51,220 nt of DNA. It comes from an uncultured Actinobacillus sp. (GTDB taxonomy: Bacteria > Pseudomonadota > Gammaproteobacteria > Enterobacterales > Pasteurellaceae). A program made the translations under genes and the position numbers. Shown here one piece after another: positions 37,213 to 45,266 of the stretch; the first letter of the stretch is position 1; each line of letters opens with the position of its first letter. The notes under the pieces are model-generated. The model did not search any database. It had not been told where the DNA came from and saw nothing but the letters and a program-made list of their open reading frames with translations. Location of the stretch: contig NZ_CAMEFX010000011.1 in the NCBI RefSeq assembly GCF_945915845.1, positions 1 to 51,220 on the forward strand. Reading direction: 5' to 3'.

Positions 37213-38430
37213 ATGCATTTATTTTTGTCGCAACCTGCAATGATTAGTCCAATTGGAGAGGGCATTTCAGCGCATCTTGATGTTTTATTAAATGCGAAAG
37301 CCTCGCCGTTAGCATTAACAGATATTCCTTTTTCTGCTCACGGTATTGCAGGCGAGGCTCGAATGCTTGGTGAAGTGCGGTCAGAATTACGCCCGTTTCC
37401 GGCGGATTTACCTGAAGAACATCGTAGCCGTAATAATCAACTTTTATGGCACGCTTTGGCGCAAATTGAGCCTCAAATTGAACAGGCGATTTCACGTTTT
37501 GGTGCGGCTCGTGTTGCGGTAGTTATGGGGACTTCAACCACGGGTGTGGACGAAAATATTCCTGTGTTTAAATATGCAGCAGAACATAATGATTGGTCGG
37601 GAAAGCCGTTTCATCAGCAACAACAATATTTTTCTGCACCGGCAGATTTTGTCGCTTATCAATATGGTGTGAATAATGTGAGCTATGGTATTTCAACAGC
37701 TTGTACCTCAGGCGCAAGAGCGTTGATGTCCGCCGCTCGTATTTTGAAAGCCGGATTAGCGGATGCCGTGATCTGTGGCGGAGTGGATACTCTATCGCCT
37801 TTAACTATTTGTGGTTTCAATTCTCTTTCTGTGCTTTCGCAAGCGCGCACCAATCCCCTTTCAGCAAATCGTAACGGTATCAATATTGGCGAAGCTGCGG
37901 CTGTCTTTGTGATGACCAAAGAACCAATGGCAGAGGGGGATTTGCAACTTTTTGGTTATGGTGCAAGTTCCGATGCTTATCATATGTCCTCACCCCACCC
38001 TGAAGGTTTGGGGGCGATTGCCGCATTTGAAACAGCGTTAAAATCTACCGCACTTTCAGCAGCCCAAATTGGCTGGATCAACTTGCACGGCACAGGTACG
38101 GTGCATAATGATCAAATGGAAAGCCTTGCCGTGGCAAAAGTGTTTGGAAATGCGACCGCTTGCACAACAACAAAAGCCTATACAGGACACACGCTTGGAG
38201 CAGCCGGTGCATTGGAGGCGGCTATTTTATGGATTATTACGCACCGTACTTACAACCCTGAAGGTATTTTACCACCTCAATTATGGGATGGGGTACGTGA
38301 TGAAACCTTGCCACCAATTGCGATTACCAATAAAAATAGCTGTTGGCCTGAAGGTCAGCGTATTGGCGCAAGCAGCTCTTTTGCCTTTGGCGGTAACAAT
38401 GCAGTTTTGGTTATCGGAGAAGCGGCATAA
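37213..38430 (+). CDS. beta-ketoacyl-ACP synthase (aryl polyene ketosynthase 1)
   Basis: A 405-residue condensing enzyme of the FabB/FabF fold with an intact triad: C164 in STACTSG, H292 in NLHGTGT and H326 in YTGHTLGAAGA. It elongates the polyene chain on the ACP. It corresponds by position to the ApeO-type ketosynthase followed by dehydratase, reductase and a second ketosynthase (ApeO-P-Q-R order). ATG follows the DUF3261 stop directly; its own stop overlaps the dehydratase start. Confidence 0.92.
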   Translation: MHLFLSQPAMISPIGEGISAHLDVLLNAKASPLALTDIPFSAHGIAGEARMLGEVRSELRPFPADLPEEHRSRNNQLLWHALAQIEPQIEQAISRFGAARVAVVMGTSTTGVDENIPVFKYAAEHNDWSGKPFHQQQQYFSAPADFVAYQYGVNNVSYGISTACTSGARALMSAARILKAGLADAVICGGVDTLSPLTICGFNSLSVLSQARTNPLSANRNGINIGEAAAVFVMTKEPMAEGDLQLFGYGASSDAYHMSSPHPEGLGAIAAFETALKSTALSAAQIGWINLHGTGTVHNDQMESLAVAKVFGNATACTTTKAYTGHTLGAAGALEAAILWIITHRTYNPEGILPPQLWDGVRDETLPPIAITNKNSCWPEGQRIGASSSFAFGGNNAVLVIGEAA

Positions 38431-38891
38431 TGGCATTCTCTGTGACTTTACCCATTGAACCTGCTTCGCCCTTTATCCCACAAAGTAGTGAAATGGCACT
38501 GCTTGATCGTATTACGGATTTTGGCGAAGACTTTTTAGTTGCCGAAGCAAGTATTGGACAGCAACATATTTTGCTACAAAATGGCAAATTGGCGACTTAT
38601 TCAGGTGTCGAAATTATGGCACAAGGCATTGCGGCTTGGGCTGGCATTATGGCAAAGCAGCGCAATGAGCCAATCCGTTTAGGTTATTTACTTGGCACTC
38701 GTAAACTCTATATTCATCAACCAGATATTGCGGTAGGCACAGCGCTTGAAATTCGGGTAAAAATGTCGATTCAAGATGCCACTGGATTTGGTGTGTTTGA
38801 TTGCCAACTCATTGATAAACAGTCTCAAAAAGTATTGCTTGAAGGGGCATTGAATGTTTTTAGCCCGAAAGATGGCAAAATCCAAAAATAA
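38430..38891 (+). CDS. hotdog 3-hydroxyacyl-ACP dehydratase (ApeP-like)
   Basis: A 153-residue single-hotdog protein resembling the FabA/FabZ-like dehydratases of aryl polyene loci, with MALLDRITDFGEDFLVAEA, GVEIMAQGIAAWAG (the E and Q of the hydratase helix) and LGTRKLYIHQPDI. It would act with the dehydratase domain of the fusion protein at 29064 to form successive double bonds. It is translationally coupled to the ketosynthase (TAATG). Confidence 0.85.
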   Translation: MAFSVTLPIEPASPFIPQSSEMALLDRITDFGEDFLVAEASIGQQHILLQNGKLATYSGVEIMAQGIAAWAGIMAKQRNEPIRLGYLLGTRKLYIHQPDIAVGTALEIRVKMSIQDATGFGVFDCQLIDKQSQKVLLEGALNVFSPKDGKIQK

Positions 38892-38893
38892 TG

Positions 38894-38914
38894 GTAGGAG
38901 CGTGTAAACGCACT
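38894..38914 (+). repeat. degenerate class B REP-like element
   Basis: GTAGGAGCGTGTAAACGCACT resembles one arm of the inverted pair at 33838-33907, with the GTAG head and the GCGT-GTAA-ACGC hairpin core. It follows directly after the dehydratase gene. Confidence 0.6.
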
Positions 38915-38964
38915 GCTAAAAAATCAATATTATGTGATAGTTGCATAAAATTTAAGTATTTATT

Positions 38965-39034
38965 GTAGGGGTGGGTCCTGTGCCTGCCCGAATAGAAACG
39001 ATATTTGACGGGTGGGCACAGGACCCACCCCTAC
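38965..39034. repeat. REPIN-like inverted pair (class A) before fabG-like gene
   Basis: 38965-38990 (GTAGGGGTGGGTCCTGTGCC...) and 39009-39034 form an inverted pair matching at 24 of 26 positions with an 18-base spacer. Both arms have the GTAG head. The right arm ends ten bases before the ATG of the ketoreductase gene. Confidence 0.87.
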
Positions 39035-39044
39035 GGAAATAGAA

Positions 39045-39779
39045 ATGTCAGACAGTAAAACGGTTCTTATTACAGGCTCTAGCCGTGGTATCGGTAAAGC
39101 CATTGCATTGAAACTTGCACAATCAGGCTTTGATATTGTGGTGCATTGCCGCAGCCGGATTGAAGAAGCAGAAGAAGTCGCACAAGCGGTAAGAAATCTA
39201 GGGCAAAATGCAAGAGTATTGCAATTTGACGTAAGCCACCGTGAACAAGTGAAAAGCATTCTTGAAGCGGACGTAGAAGCAAATGGTGCTTATTACGGCA
39301 TAGTATTAAACGCAGGTTTAACCCGTGATAATGCTTTCCCAGCCTTAACCGATGACGATTGGGATAGCGTACTTCGCACCAATTTAGACGGTTTTTATAA
39401 CGTATTACACCCGATTATGATGCCAATGATCCGCCGCCGTAAAGCAGGGCGAATTGTCTGTATTACCTCTGTTTCAGGCATCATCGGCAATCGTGGACAA
39501 GTGAATTACAGTGCGTCAAAAGCAGGCTTAATCGGTGCAGCGAAAGCATTAGCCGTAGAGCTGGCTAAACGTAAAATTACCGTAAACTGCGTGGCACCAG
39601 GTTTGATTGATACGGAAATTTTAGACGAAAATCTACCGCTTGATCAGATCTTAAAAGCTATTCCAATGGAGCGAATGGGCAACCCTGAAGATGTTGCACA
39701 CGCCGTAGATTTTCTGATGGATGAAAAAGCGAATTACATCACACGTCAAGTGATTGGCGTAAATGGTGGATTGTGTTAG
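39045..39779 (+). CDS. 3-ketoacyl-ACP reductase, FabG family (ApeQ-like)
   Basis: A 244-residue short-chain dehydrogenase that reduces the beta-keto group after each condensation. The NADP motif TGSSRGIG is at residues 10-17, NAG at 89-91, N113, the catalytic serine in SVSG (S142/S144), and YSASK gives Y155 and K159. The ATG at 39045 was chosen; the longer frame from 39012 begins with a GTG inside the REPIN-like pair. The short space to the repeat leaves only a weak ribosome binding site (CGGAA). Confidence 0.93.
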   Translation: MSDSKTVLITGSSRGIGKAIALKLAQSGFDIVVHCRSRIEEAEEVAQAVRNLGQNARVLQFDVSHREQVKSILEADVEANGAYYGIVLNAGLTRDNAFPALTDDDWDSVLRTNLDGFYNVLHPIMMPMIRRRKAGRIVCITSVSGIIGNRGQVNYSASKAGLIGAAKALAVELAKRKITVNCVAPGLIDTEILDENLPLDQILKAIPMERMGNPEDVAHAVDFLMDEKANYITRQVIGVNGGLC

Positions 39780-39797
39780 AACACACGAATATAAATT

Positions 39798-39823
39798 GTA
39801 GGGACGGGTCCTGTGCCCGACCG
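39798..39823 (+). repeat. GTAG-headed REP-like palindrome (class A, single)
   Basis: A 26-base element, GTAGGGACGGGTCCTGTGCC and six more bases, fills most of the gap between the ketoreductase and second ketosynthase genes and ends 18 bases before the latter's ATG. Confidence 0.78.
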
Positions 39824-39841
39824 AAAGAAACGAGATAAACT

Positions 39842-41089
39842 ATGCAAACAAAACGAGTAGTCATCACAGGCATTGGCGCAATTACTGCTTTTGGGCGTGA
39901 ATGGGCGGAAGTAAAAGCTGCCTTCCAACGTAAACAAAATGCCGTGAAAAATATGGGCTGGCAAGATAAATACCCAGAGTTAGAGGCTCAACTTGGTGCG
40001 CCATTACCCAATTATGCACCGCCAAGCCATTGGAGCCGTAAGCAGTTACGCAGTATGGGACGAGTTTCTCAGCTTTGTGTGGATGCCGCAGAACAGGCTT
40101 TGACGAATGCGGGTTTGCTAGTTGATGGCGAATTATCGCCGCTTGTCAAAGAGGGCAAAATGGGCGTGGCGAGTGGTTCTAGCACCGGTTCGACCGCTGA
40201 TGTGCGTGATATGGCGGAGCTGTTGATGACAGGCAAATCCGACACGTTCAACGCTTCAACCTATGTGCGTGCAATGCCGCATACCACCGCAGCTAATGTG
40301 GGCATTTTCTTTGGCTTACAAGGGCGAATTATCCCGACATCTAGTGCTTGTTCATCAGGCTCACAAGGTATCGGATATGCCTATGAAGCGATTAAATACG
40401 GAATGATTCCAATGATGTTGGCTGGTGGTGGCGAGGAATTTTGTCCATCTGAAGTCTATGTGTTTGACAGCCTTTATGCGGCAAGCCGTAACAATGATAA
40501 TCCGCATAAAACTCCACGTCCTTACGATCAAAACCGTGATGGTTTGGTGATTGGTGAAGGGGCCGGAATGTTTGTGTTAGAAGAGTTAGAACACGCCCTT
40601 GCTCGTGGTGCGAATATTATTGCTGAAGTGGTGGGTTATGGGGCGAACAGTGATGGCAGTCACGTTACCCAACCGCAAGCAAGCACAATGCAACGCTGTA
40701 TGGAATTGGCTTTAAAAGATGCAGGTATTTCACCAACCCAAATCGGCTATGTAAACGGACACGGCACCGCAACGGAAAAAGGCGATATTGCCGAAACCCA
40801 AGCCACAGAAGCCGTTTTTGGTTATGTTCCGCTCAGTTCACAAAAAAGCTATCTCGGACACACTCTCGGTGCTTGTGGTGCGCTAGAAAGTTGGTTCAGC
40901 ATTGAAATGATGCGTGATGGTTGGTTTGCCCCGACAATTAACCTTGAAAATGTTGATGAACGTTGTGGTAAAGTCGATTATATCCAAGGCGATGGGCGAG
41001 AAATCCAAACGGATTATGTGATGAACAACAATTTCGCCTTTGGCGGTGTGAATACCTCGTTGATTTTTAAGCGTTGGACTGGGCAATAA
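39842..41089 (+). CDS. beta-ketoacyl-ACP synthase (aryl polyene ketosynthase 2, ApeR-like)
   Basis: A 415-residue FabF-fold condensing enzyme with intact residues C170 (TSSACSSG), H307 (NGHGTAT) and H340 (YLGHTLGACGA). It occupies the position after the ketoreductase, as ApeR does in aryl polyene loci. Unlike pure chain-length factors it keeps the full triad, so it is probably catalytic. Its stop codon overlaps the next start by one base (TAATG), tying the aryl polyene set to the dialkylresorcinol set. Confidence 0.92.
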   Translation: MQTKRVVITGIGAITAFGREWAEVKAAFQRKQNAVKNMGWQDKYPELEAQLGAPLPNYAPPSHWSRKQLRSMGRVSQLCVDAAEQALTNAGLLVDGELSPLVKEGKMGVASGSSTGSTADVRDMAELLMTGKSDTFNASTYVRAMPHTTAANVGIFFGLQGRIIPTSSACSSGSQGIGYAYEAIKYGMIPMMLAGGGEEFCPSEVYVFDSLYAASRNNDNPHKTPRPYDQNRDGLVIGEGAGMFVLEELEHALARGANIIAEVVGYGANSDGSHVTQPQASTMQRCMELALKDAGISPTQIGYVNGHGTATEKGDIAETQATEAVFGYVPLSSQKSYLGHTLGACGALESWFSIEMMRDGWFAPTINLENVDERCGKVDYIQGDGREIQTDYVMNNNFAFGGVNTSLIFKRWTGQ

Positions 41090-42000
41090 TGACAAAACAT
41101 ATTTTGATTGTTTCCTATTCTCAAACTGGGCAGCTCACTCGACTTGCCGAAAGTTTTGTTGCGCCATTGAAGACGCAATCGGACATTATGGTCGAACATT
41201 GCCAACTTCAACCGCAAACCGCCTATGAATTTCCGTGGCGGTTTTTGCCGTTTTTTAACGCTTTTCCTGAAAGCGTGCATTTACAACCAGCCCCGATTAA
41301 GCAACCCGAATTAAACAGGGGAAAATACGACTTGGTGATTATTGCCTACACCGTTTGGTTCTTATCACCATCACAGCCGATTACTGCTTTTTTGCAAAGT
41401 GAACAAGCCAAACAGATTTTAAAAGATACGCCCGTGATTACCCTTATCGGCTGTCGCAATATGTGGCTACAAGCCCAAGAGAAAATGAAAAAATTGCTGG
41501 CGGATTGTGGTGCAAAGCTGATTGGCAACGTGGTTAAGGTTGATCAGTCAAACGACTGGGCGAGTTTTATCACCACACCGCTTTGGATGCTAACAGGCAA
41601 GAAAAAAGTCGGCAACTTGCCTAGTGCAGGCATTGCAGAAAGTGAAATTCAAGATGCCAGCCGATTTGGTGAAAAACTGTTGCAAATTTTTAGCGAAAAC
41701 CGACCGCTTGATACAAGCATTTTCCGCAATATGAATGCGGTAAAGATTGATGAAAAGCTGATGATGAGCGAAAAAGTAGGTAGCCGAAGTTTTTATATTT
41801 GGGGCAAATTGCTTATCAAGTGCGGTCAGATTTCACCACAATTTAGAAAAGTCATGCTCTGTGTCTATATCGCTTTTTTAATTGCAATGATTTTAACGGT
41901 TGTACCGATTTCAGCTCTGATAAAATGGGCGTTAAAGCCTGTGTTACAGAAAAAACTAGATGAGCAAAAAAGGTATTTTGCCGAGCCGAGTGGGGAATAA
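41089..42000 (+). CDS. DarA-like dialkylresorcinol enzyme (flavodoxin fold)
   Basis: A 303-residue protein with an N-terminal flavodoxin/NADPH-quinone-reductase fold. SYSQTGQLTRL near residue 8 is a flavodoxin-type phosphate loop, and AYTVWFLSPSQPI and GCRNMWLQAQ are further conserved stretches. A hydrophobic helix near residues 253-285 suggests membrane attachment. It matches the family annotated as dialkylresorcinol condensing enzyme DarA, which acts with DarB to give the aromatic ring from a cyclohexanedione (flavin oxidation). The ATG at 41089 was chosen over an upstream TTG. Confidence 0.82.
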   Translation: MTKHILIVSYSQTGQLTRLAESFVAPLKTQSDIMVEHCQLQPQTAYEFPWRFLPFFNAFPESVHLQPAPIKQPELNRGKYDLVIIAYTVWFLSPSQPITAFLQSEQAKQILKDTPVITLIGCRNMWLQAQEKMKKLLADCGAKLIGNVVKVDQSNDWASFITTPLWMLTGKKKVGNLPSAGIAESEIQDASRFGEKLLQIFSENRPLDTSIFRNMNAVKIDEKLMMSEKVGSRSFYIWGKLLIKCGQISPQFRKVMLCVYIAFLIAMILTVVPISALIKWALKPVLQKKLDEQKRYFAEPSGE

Positions 42001-42003
42001 TAT

Positions 42004-42029
42004 GTAGGGGCAAGTCCAGTGCTCGCCCG
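42004..42029 (+). repeat. GTAG-headed REP-like palindrome (class A, single)
   Basis: A 26-base element starting GTAGGGGCAAGTCCAGTG, diverged from its relatives, directly after the DarA-like gene and 32 bases before the DarB-like ATG. Confidence 0.72.
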
Positions 42030-42061
42030 AATATCAATGAACAACAACGAAATAATAAAAA

Positions 42062-43201
42062 ATGCAAAACGTCTATATCAATAAAATTTCCGCTTTCTTA
42101 CCTAACGCCCCTGTTTCCAACGACCAAATGGAAACGATATTGGGAATGGTGGGCGATGTGCCTTCTCGTGTGCGTAAAATGATTTTGCGTTCAAATGCCA
42201 TTGAGCAACGTTATTACGCCATTGACCCTACCACTCGTCAAGCCACACACAGTAGCACGGAACTTGCCGTGCAAGCGGTGAAAAATTTGGGCATTTCTGC
42301 CAACGAATTTACCAGCCTTGCGGTTGGCACCTCTTATCCTGACCAAATTATGCCGGGGCAAGGGGTGATGGTGCACGGCTTGCTCGACAATGCACTACCA
42401 ATGGAAGTGATGTCGATGTCGGGCGTGTGCGTGGCTGGAATGGCGGCAATGAAACACGCTTACAATGCGGTACGCACGGGCGAACATCAAAGTGCAGTCG
42501 CCGTGGCATCGGAATGTGCCTCAGCCATTATGCGTAGCGAAAATTTCAAAAGCGAAGTAGCACAGAAACAGCTTGATAATGCCAAGCCTGAAATCGGTTT
42601 TGAAAAAGATTTCTTGCGTTGGATGTTGTCCGATGGGGCAGGGGCCGTGCAGCTTTCCCATCAACCTAATGCAGACGGTATCAGCTTTCAAATTCACTGG
42701 ATTGAGCTGATTTCCTATGCCAATGAAATGCCTGTTTGTATGTACGCAGGTGGCGAAGTGCAAGAGGGCAAATTTATCAGTTGGAAATCGGTTTCGCAGG
42801 CGGAACGAGACGCCAAAAGTTTTATGGCAATCAAGCAAGATGTGAAATTGCTTAACGAAAATATCGTCAAATACACGGTGGAAAAAGCCTTAGCTCGATT
42901 GATTGAAAAACATCATTTGCAAGCGGACGAGATTGACTATTTATTGCCCCATTATTCTTCGGGTTTCTTCCGTGATAAGCTATCGGAAGGTTTACGCAAT
43001 ATCAATTTCGATATTCCGCAGGAAAAATGGTTCACCAACCTAACCAGCAAAGGCAACACTGGCTCGGCATCGATTTACATTATTTTGGACGAATTTAGCC
43101 GTACGTTTGATCTTAAATCGGGGCAAAAAGTCTTGTGCTACATTCCCGAAAGCGGACGGTTCTCGTCTTGTTTTATGTTGTTAGAGGTTGTAAAACCATA
43201 A
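42062..43201 (+). CDS. DarB-like ketosynthase III family enzyme
   Basis: A 379-residue thiolase-fold enzyme of the KAS III type with C123 (MSGVCVAGM), H297 (LLPHYSSGF) and N332 (KGNTGSAS). DarB joins two beta-keto acyl chains into a cyclohexanedione, the dialkylresorcinol precursor. The partner DarA-like gene lies immediately upstream, which supports this over a fatty-acid initiation role. No clear ribosome binding site precedes the ATG. REP-like elements flank it on both sides. Confidence 0.86.
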   Translation: MQNVYINKISAFLPNAPVSNDQMETILGMVGDVPSRVRKMILRSNAIEQRYYAIDPTTRQATHSSTELAVQAVKNLGISANEFTSLAVGTSYPDQIMPGQGVMVHGLLDNALPMEVMSMSGVCVAGMAAMKHAYNAVRTGEHQSAVAVASECASAIMRSENFKSEVAQKQLDNAKPEIGFEKDFLRWMLSDGAGAVQLSHQPNADGISFQIHWIELISYANEMPVCMYAGGEVQEGKFISWKSVSQAERDAKSFMAIKQDVKLLNENIVKYTVEKALARLIEKHHLQADEIDYLLPHYSSGFFRDKLSEGLRNINFDIPQEKWFTNLTSKGNTGSASIYIILDEFSRTFDLKSGQKVLCYIPESGRFSSCFMLLEVVKP

Positions 43202-43203
43202 CC

Positions 43204-43271
43204 GTAGGGGCAGGTCCTGTGCCTGCCCGAATATCAATAGGTTTACGGGTGGGCACAGGACCCACCCCTAC
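43204..43271. repeat. REPIN-like inverted pair (class A) after darB-like gene
   Basis: 43204-43229 and 43246-43271 form an inverted pair matching at 22 of 26 positions with a 16-base spacer. The right arm is identical to the right arm at 39009-39034. It ends 11 bases before the next ATG. Confidence 0.87.
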
Positions 43272-43282
43272 AAGAATGTATT

Positions 43283-43666
43283 ATGGACATCAACGATATT
43301 CCCCAAGACAACAGCAAAATCTTTCGTGGACAGAAAAAAGTCATCTACGCCACCCGTAACGGGAACTACGAAAGCGGCACCACATCGGGTTGGGACGATG
43401 AAGAATTTGCTACGCAACAAGCCGTAGAAGAACTCAAGCAACAAACCGAACAAGCCTTACAAGCGGTCAAAAACGGCGAAAAATCCCCACTTTATTATTT
43501 GATGTACAAATACCGTTTCGATGAACAATCCCTCGCCCAAGCCACAGGATTTTGGCAATGGCAAATCAGACGGCATTGCAAGCCCGAAGTTTGGGCAAAA
43601 TTGTCGGAGAAGAAGTTGGAGAAATATGCGGGGGTGTTTGGGGTGGACATAAAAGATTTAATTTGA
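43283..43666 (+). CDS. unknown 127-residue protein of the dialkylresorcinol set
   Basis: A soluble 127-residue protein I do not recognise. The N terminus is acidic and polar (DINDIPQDNSKIF), the middle has a glutamine-rich helix (QQAVEELKQQTEQALQAVKNG), and the C terminus looks like a small helical, helix-turn-helix-like domain (DEQSLAQATGFWQWQIRRHCKP ... KYAGVFGVDIKDL). It sits between the DarB-like and BtrH-like genes, so a helper or regulatory role for that set is possible. The start is set by the first ATG after the REPIN-like pair. Confidence 0.75.
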   Translation: MDINDIPQDNSKIFRGQKKVIYATRNGNYESGTTSGWDDEEFATQQAVEELKQQTEQALQAVKNGEKSPLYYLMYKYRFDEQSLAQATGFWQWQIRRHCKPEVWAKLSEKKLEKYAGVFGVDIKDLI

Positions 43667-43692
43667 GTTTTTTATTACTGAGGAGGATTAAT

Positions 43693-44118
43693 ATGAAAAA
43701 ACTATTGATTATAGCTTTAGCTGCTTTAGGAGCTGTTGGATGTACAACAAGTCCTGTATCATCAGAGCGTGCAACACCTGTTCCGAAAGAACGAATGCTT
43801 GCATTTACAGAACCAAATCCTGATTATGCCAAAGTTCAAATTATTCGAGACTCTGGTGCTTTAGGCTCTGGTTGCTATTTTGCTGTAATGTATCGACAAA
43901 CTATATTAGCTAGATTTGATACATCTGAAAAAGGTATTTTCTATTTGCCAGAAGGAGATTGGAAATTTGCTGTTACTCGCGATCCTGATGGCAATCTTTT
44001 ATGTGGAGCAGATGATCTTAACCCTGTCTTTGAAACTCAACATATTAGAAAAAATCAGGAAAACTTATTTAGAATTAGTTTGGGAGCTTGGAGAAGACCC
44101 CGCTTATTACCTATGTAA
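43693..44118 (+). CDS. small lipoprotein of unknown function, AT-rich
   Basis: A 141-residue protein with a signal peptide and lipobox GAVGC (C17). The mature part contains VQIIRDSGALGSGCYFAVMYRQTILARFD and FYLPEGDWKFAVTRDPDG, which suggest a beta-rich surface domain. I assign no function. A perfect AGGAGG (43681-43686) precedes the ATG, unlike most of its neighbours, and its codon use is more AT-rich. It may be a separate insertion into the cluster. A hairpin follows the gene. Confidence 0.8.
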   Translation: MKKLLIIALAALGAVGCTTSPVSSERATPVPKERMLAFTEPNPDYAKVQIIRDSGALGSGCYFAVMYRQTILARFDTSEKGIFYLPEGDWKFAVTRDPDGNLLCGADDLNPVFETQHIRKNQENLFRISLGAWRRPRLLPM

Positions 44119-44157
44119 GTTGATATAATATCCAATTGTCAAAAATAATTGTTATGC

Positions 44158-44194
44158 TGTTCCAGTTGTAAACTTAAAATTGACAACTGGAACA
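44158..44194 (+). terminator. hairpin after the AT-rich lipoprotein gene
   Basis: A perfect 12-base stem, TGTTCCAGTTGT (44158-44169) with ACAACTGGAACA (44183-44194), 13-base loop, followed by ATTTTA. It is probably a weak intrinsic terminator; an operator is possible. Confidence 0.6.
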
Positions 44195-44231
44195 ATTTTA
44201 CAAGCGGTCATTTTTTATAAAAATTTTGCCA

Positions 44232-45221
44232 ATGAACAACAACTTCCAACACCAACACACCGCCCATTGTGAAAGTGGCGTGATGTCTACCTTGTTGAAA
44301 TCGCAGGGTGTTGATTTTAACGAAGCGATGGTTTTCGGGCTGTCGTCAGCTTTGACCTTTGTTTATATTCCGCTGATTAAAGTGAGCGGAATGCCTTTGA
44401 TTTCTTATCGTATGCCACCGCGTTCGATTATTCAATCTTTGGCTAAATCGCTTAAAGTGCGGTTAAAAATGCAGAAGTTTCGCTCGGCTGAACAGGGGCA
44501 GACGGCACTTGATGAGGCGTTGGCACAAAATAAATTGGTAGGCTTGCAAACTTCGGTGTTTTGGTTGCCCTATTTTCCGCCTGAAATGCGGTTTCATTTT
44601 AATGCACATAATTTGTTGGTGTATGGCAAAGAAGGCAACGACTATTTGATTAGCGACCCTGTTTTTGAAACGGTGCAACGTTGCAAGGCGGACGATTTGC
44701 AACGGGCAAGGTTTGCCAAAGGGGCATTGGCGGCAAAAGGGTTGATGTACTATTTCGACAATCAACCCGATATGTCGCAGATTGATTTGCCGAAGTTAAT
44801 CCGTAAAGCCATTCGCAAGCAGGCAAAACAGATGCTTGCACCACTGTTTTTTGTGGGGGTAAAAGGCATTCATACTGTGGCGAACAGCATTGAAAAGCTG
44901 GCAACTGGCAAAAAAGGCGAAAAATATAACCGCTTGTATCTCGGGCATATTGTGCGTATGCAAGAAGAAATCGGTACAGGTGGTGCAGGTTTCCGCTACC
45001 TTTATGCCTATTTCCTTGAACAAGCCGCCAATATTTGCCAAGAACCGAAGTTTAAACAGGCATCAGAGCAAATGACCGAAATCGGCGACCAATGGCGACA
45101 ATTCGCCAGCCTTTGTGTAAAACAGTGTCGTAAGCCGAATACAGAAGGGTATCGGGAAATAGCAGAGTTTTTGCGAGGGATTGCGGAGAGGGAAGAGAGG
45201 TTGTGGAAAAATCTAGTTTGA
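44232..45221 (+). CDS. BtrH-N-terminal-domain / DUF4872-like protein
   Basis: A 329-residue soluble protein. The N-terminal part resembles the BtrH N-terminal cysteine-peptidase-like fold, with HCESG (candidate C17-type cysteine near the start), AHNLLVYGKEGNDYLISDP (a histidine and aspartate in peptidase-like positions) and a helical C-terminal half. BtrH acts in butirosin synthesis as an acyl-ACP transferase. Here it could transfer an acyl group from an ACP, for example joining polyene and resorcinol (inference). The ATG at 44232 was chosen; no ribosome binding site is evident. Confidence 0.75.
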   Translation: MNNNFQHQHTAHCESGVMSTLLKSQGVDFNEAMVFGLSSALTFVYIPLIKVSGMPLISYRMPPRSIIQSLAKSLKVRLKMQKFRSAEQGQTALDEALAQNKLVGLQTSVFWLPYFPPEMRFHFNAHNLLVYGKEGNDYLISDPVFETVQRCKADDLQRARFAKGALAAKGLMYYFDNQPDMSQIDLPKLIRKAIRKQAKQMLAPLFFVGVKGIHTVANSIEKLATGKKGEKYNRLYLGHIVRMQEEIGTGGAGFRYLYAYFLEQAANICQEPKFKQASEQMTEIGDQWRQFASLCVKQCRKPNTEGYREIAEFLRGIAEREERLWKNLV

Positions 45222-45266
45222 TTGATACAATAATGAAAGTAAATTCATAATTATTGGGGAAATTGT

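Noticed and set aside
39012-39044. A GTG start for the FabG-like gene (and likewise GTG at 30750 for the glycosyltransferase).
   Set aside because: Both codons lie inside REP-like repeats, and the downstream ATG gives the normal family N terminus.
30735-43271. The repeated 26-base elements as a CRISPR array.
   Set aside because: Copies are kilobases apart or in inverted pairs, are palindromic, differ in sequence, and have no regular spacers or cas genes.
43552-43692. A longer start at 43552 for the lipoprotein gene, overlapping the 127-residue protein gene.
   Set aside because: The ATG at 43693 follows a perfect AGGAGG and begins a clean signal peptide with lipobox; the extension is out of frame with the real gene it overlaps.
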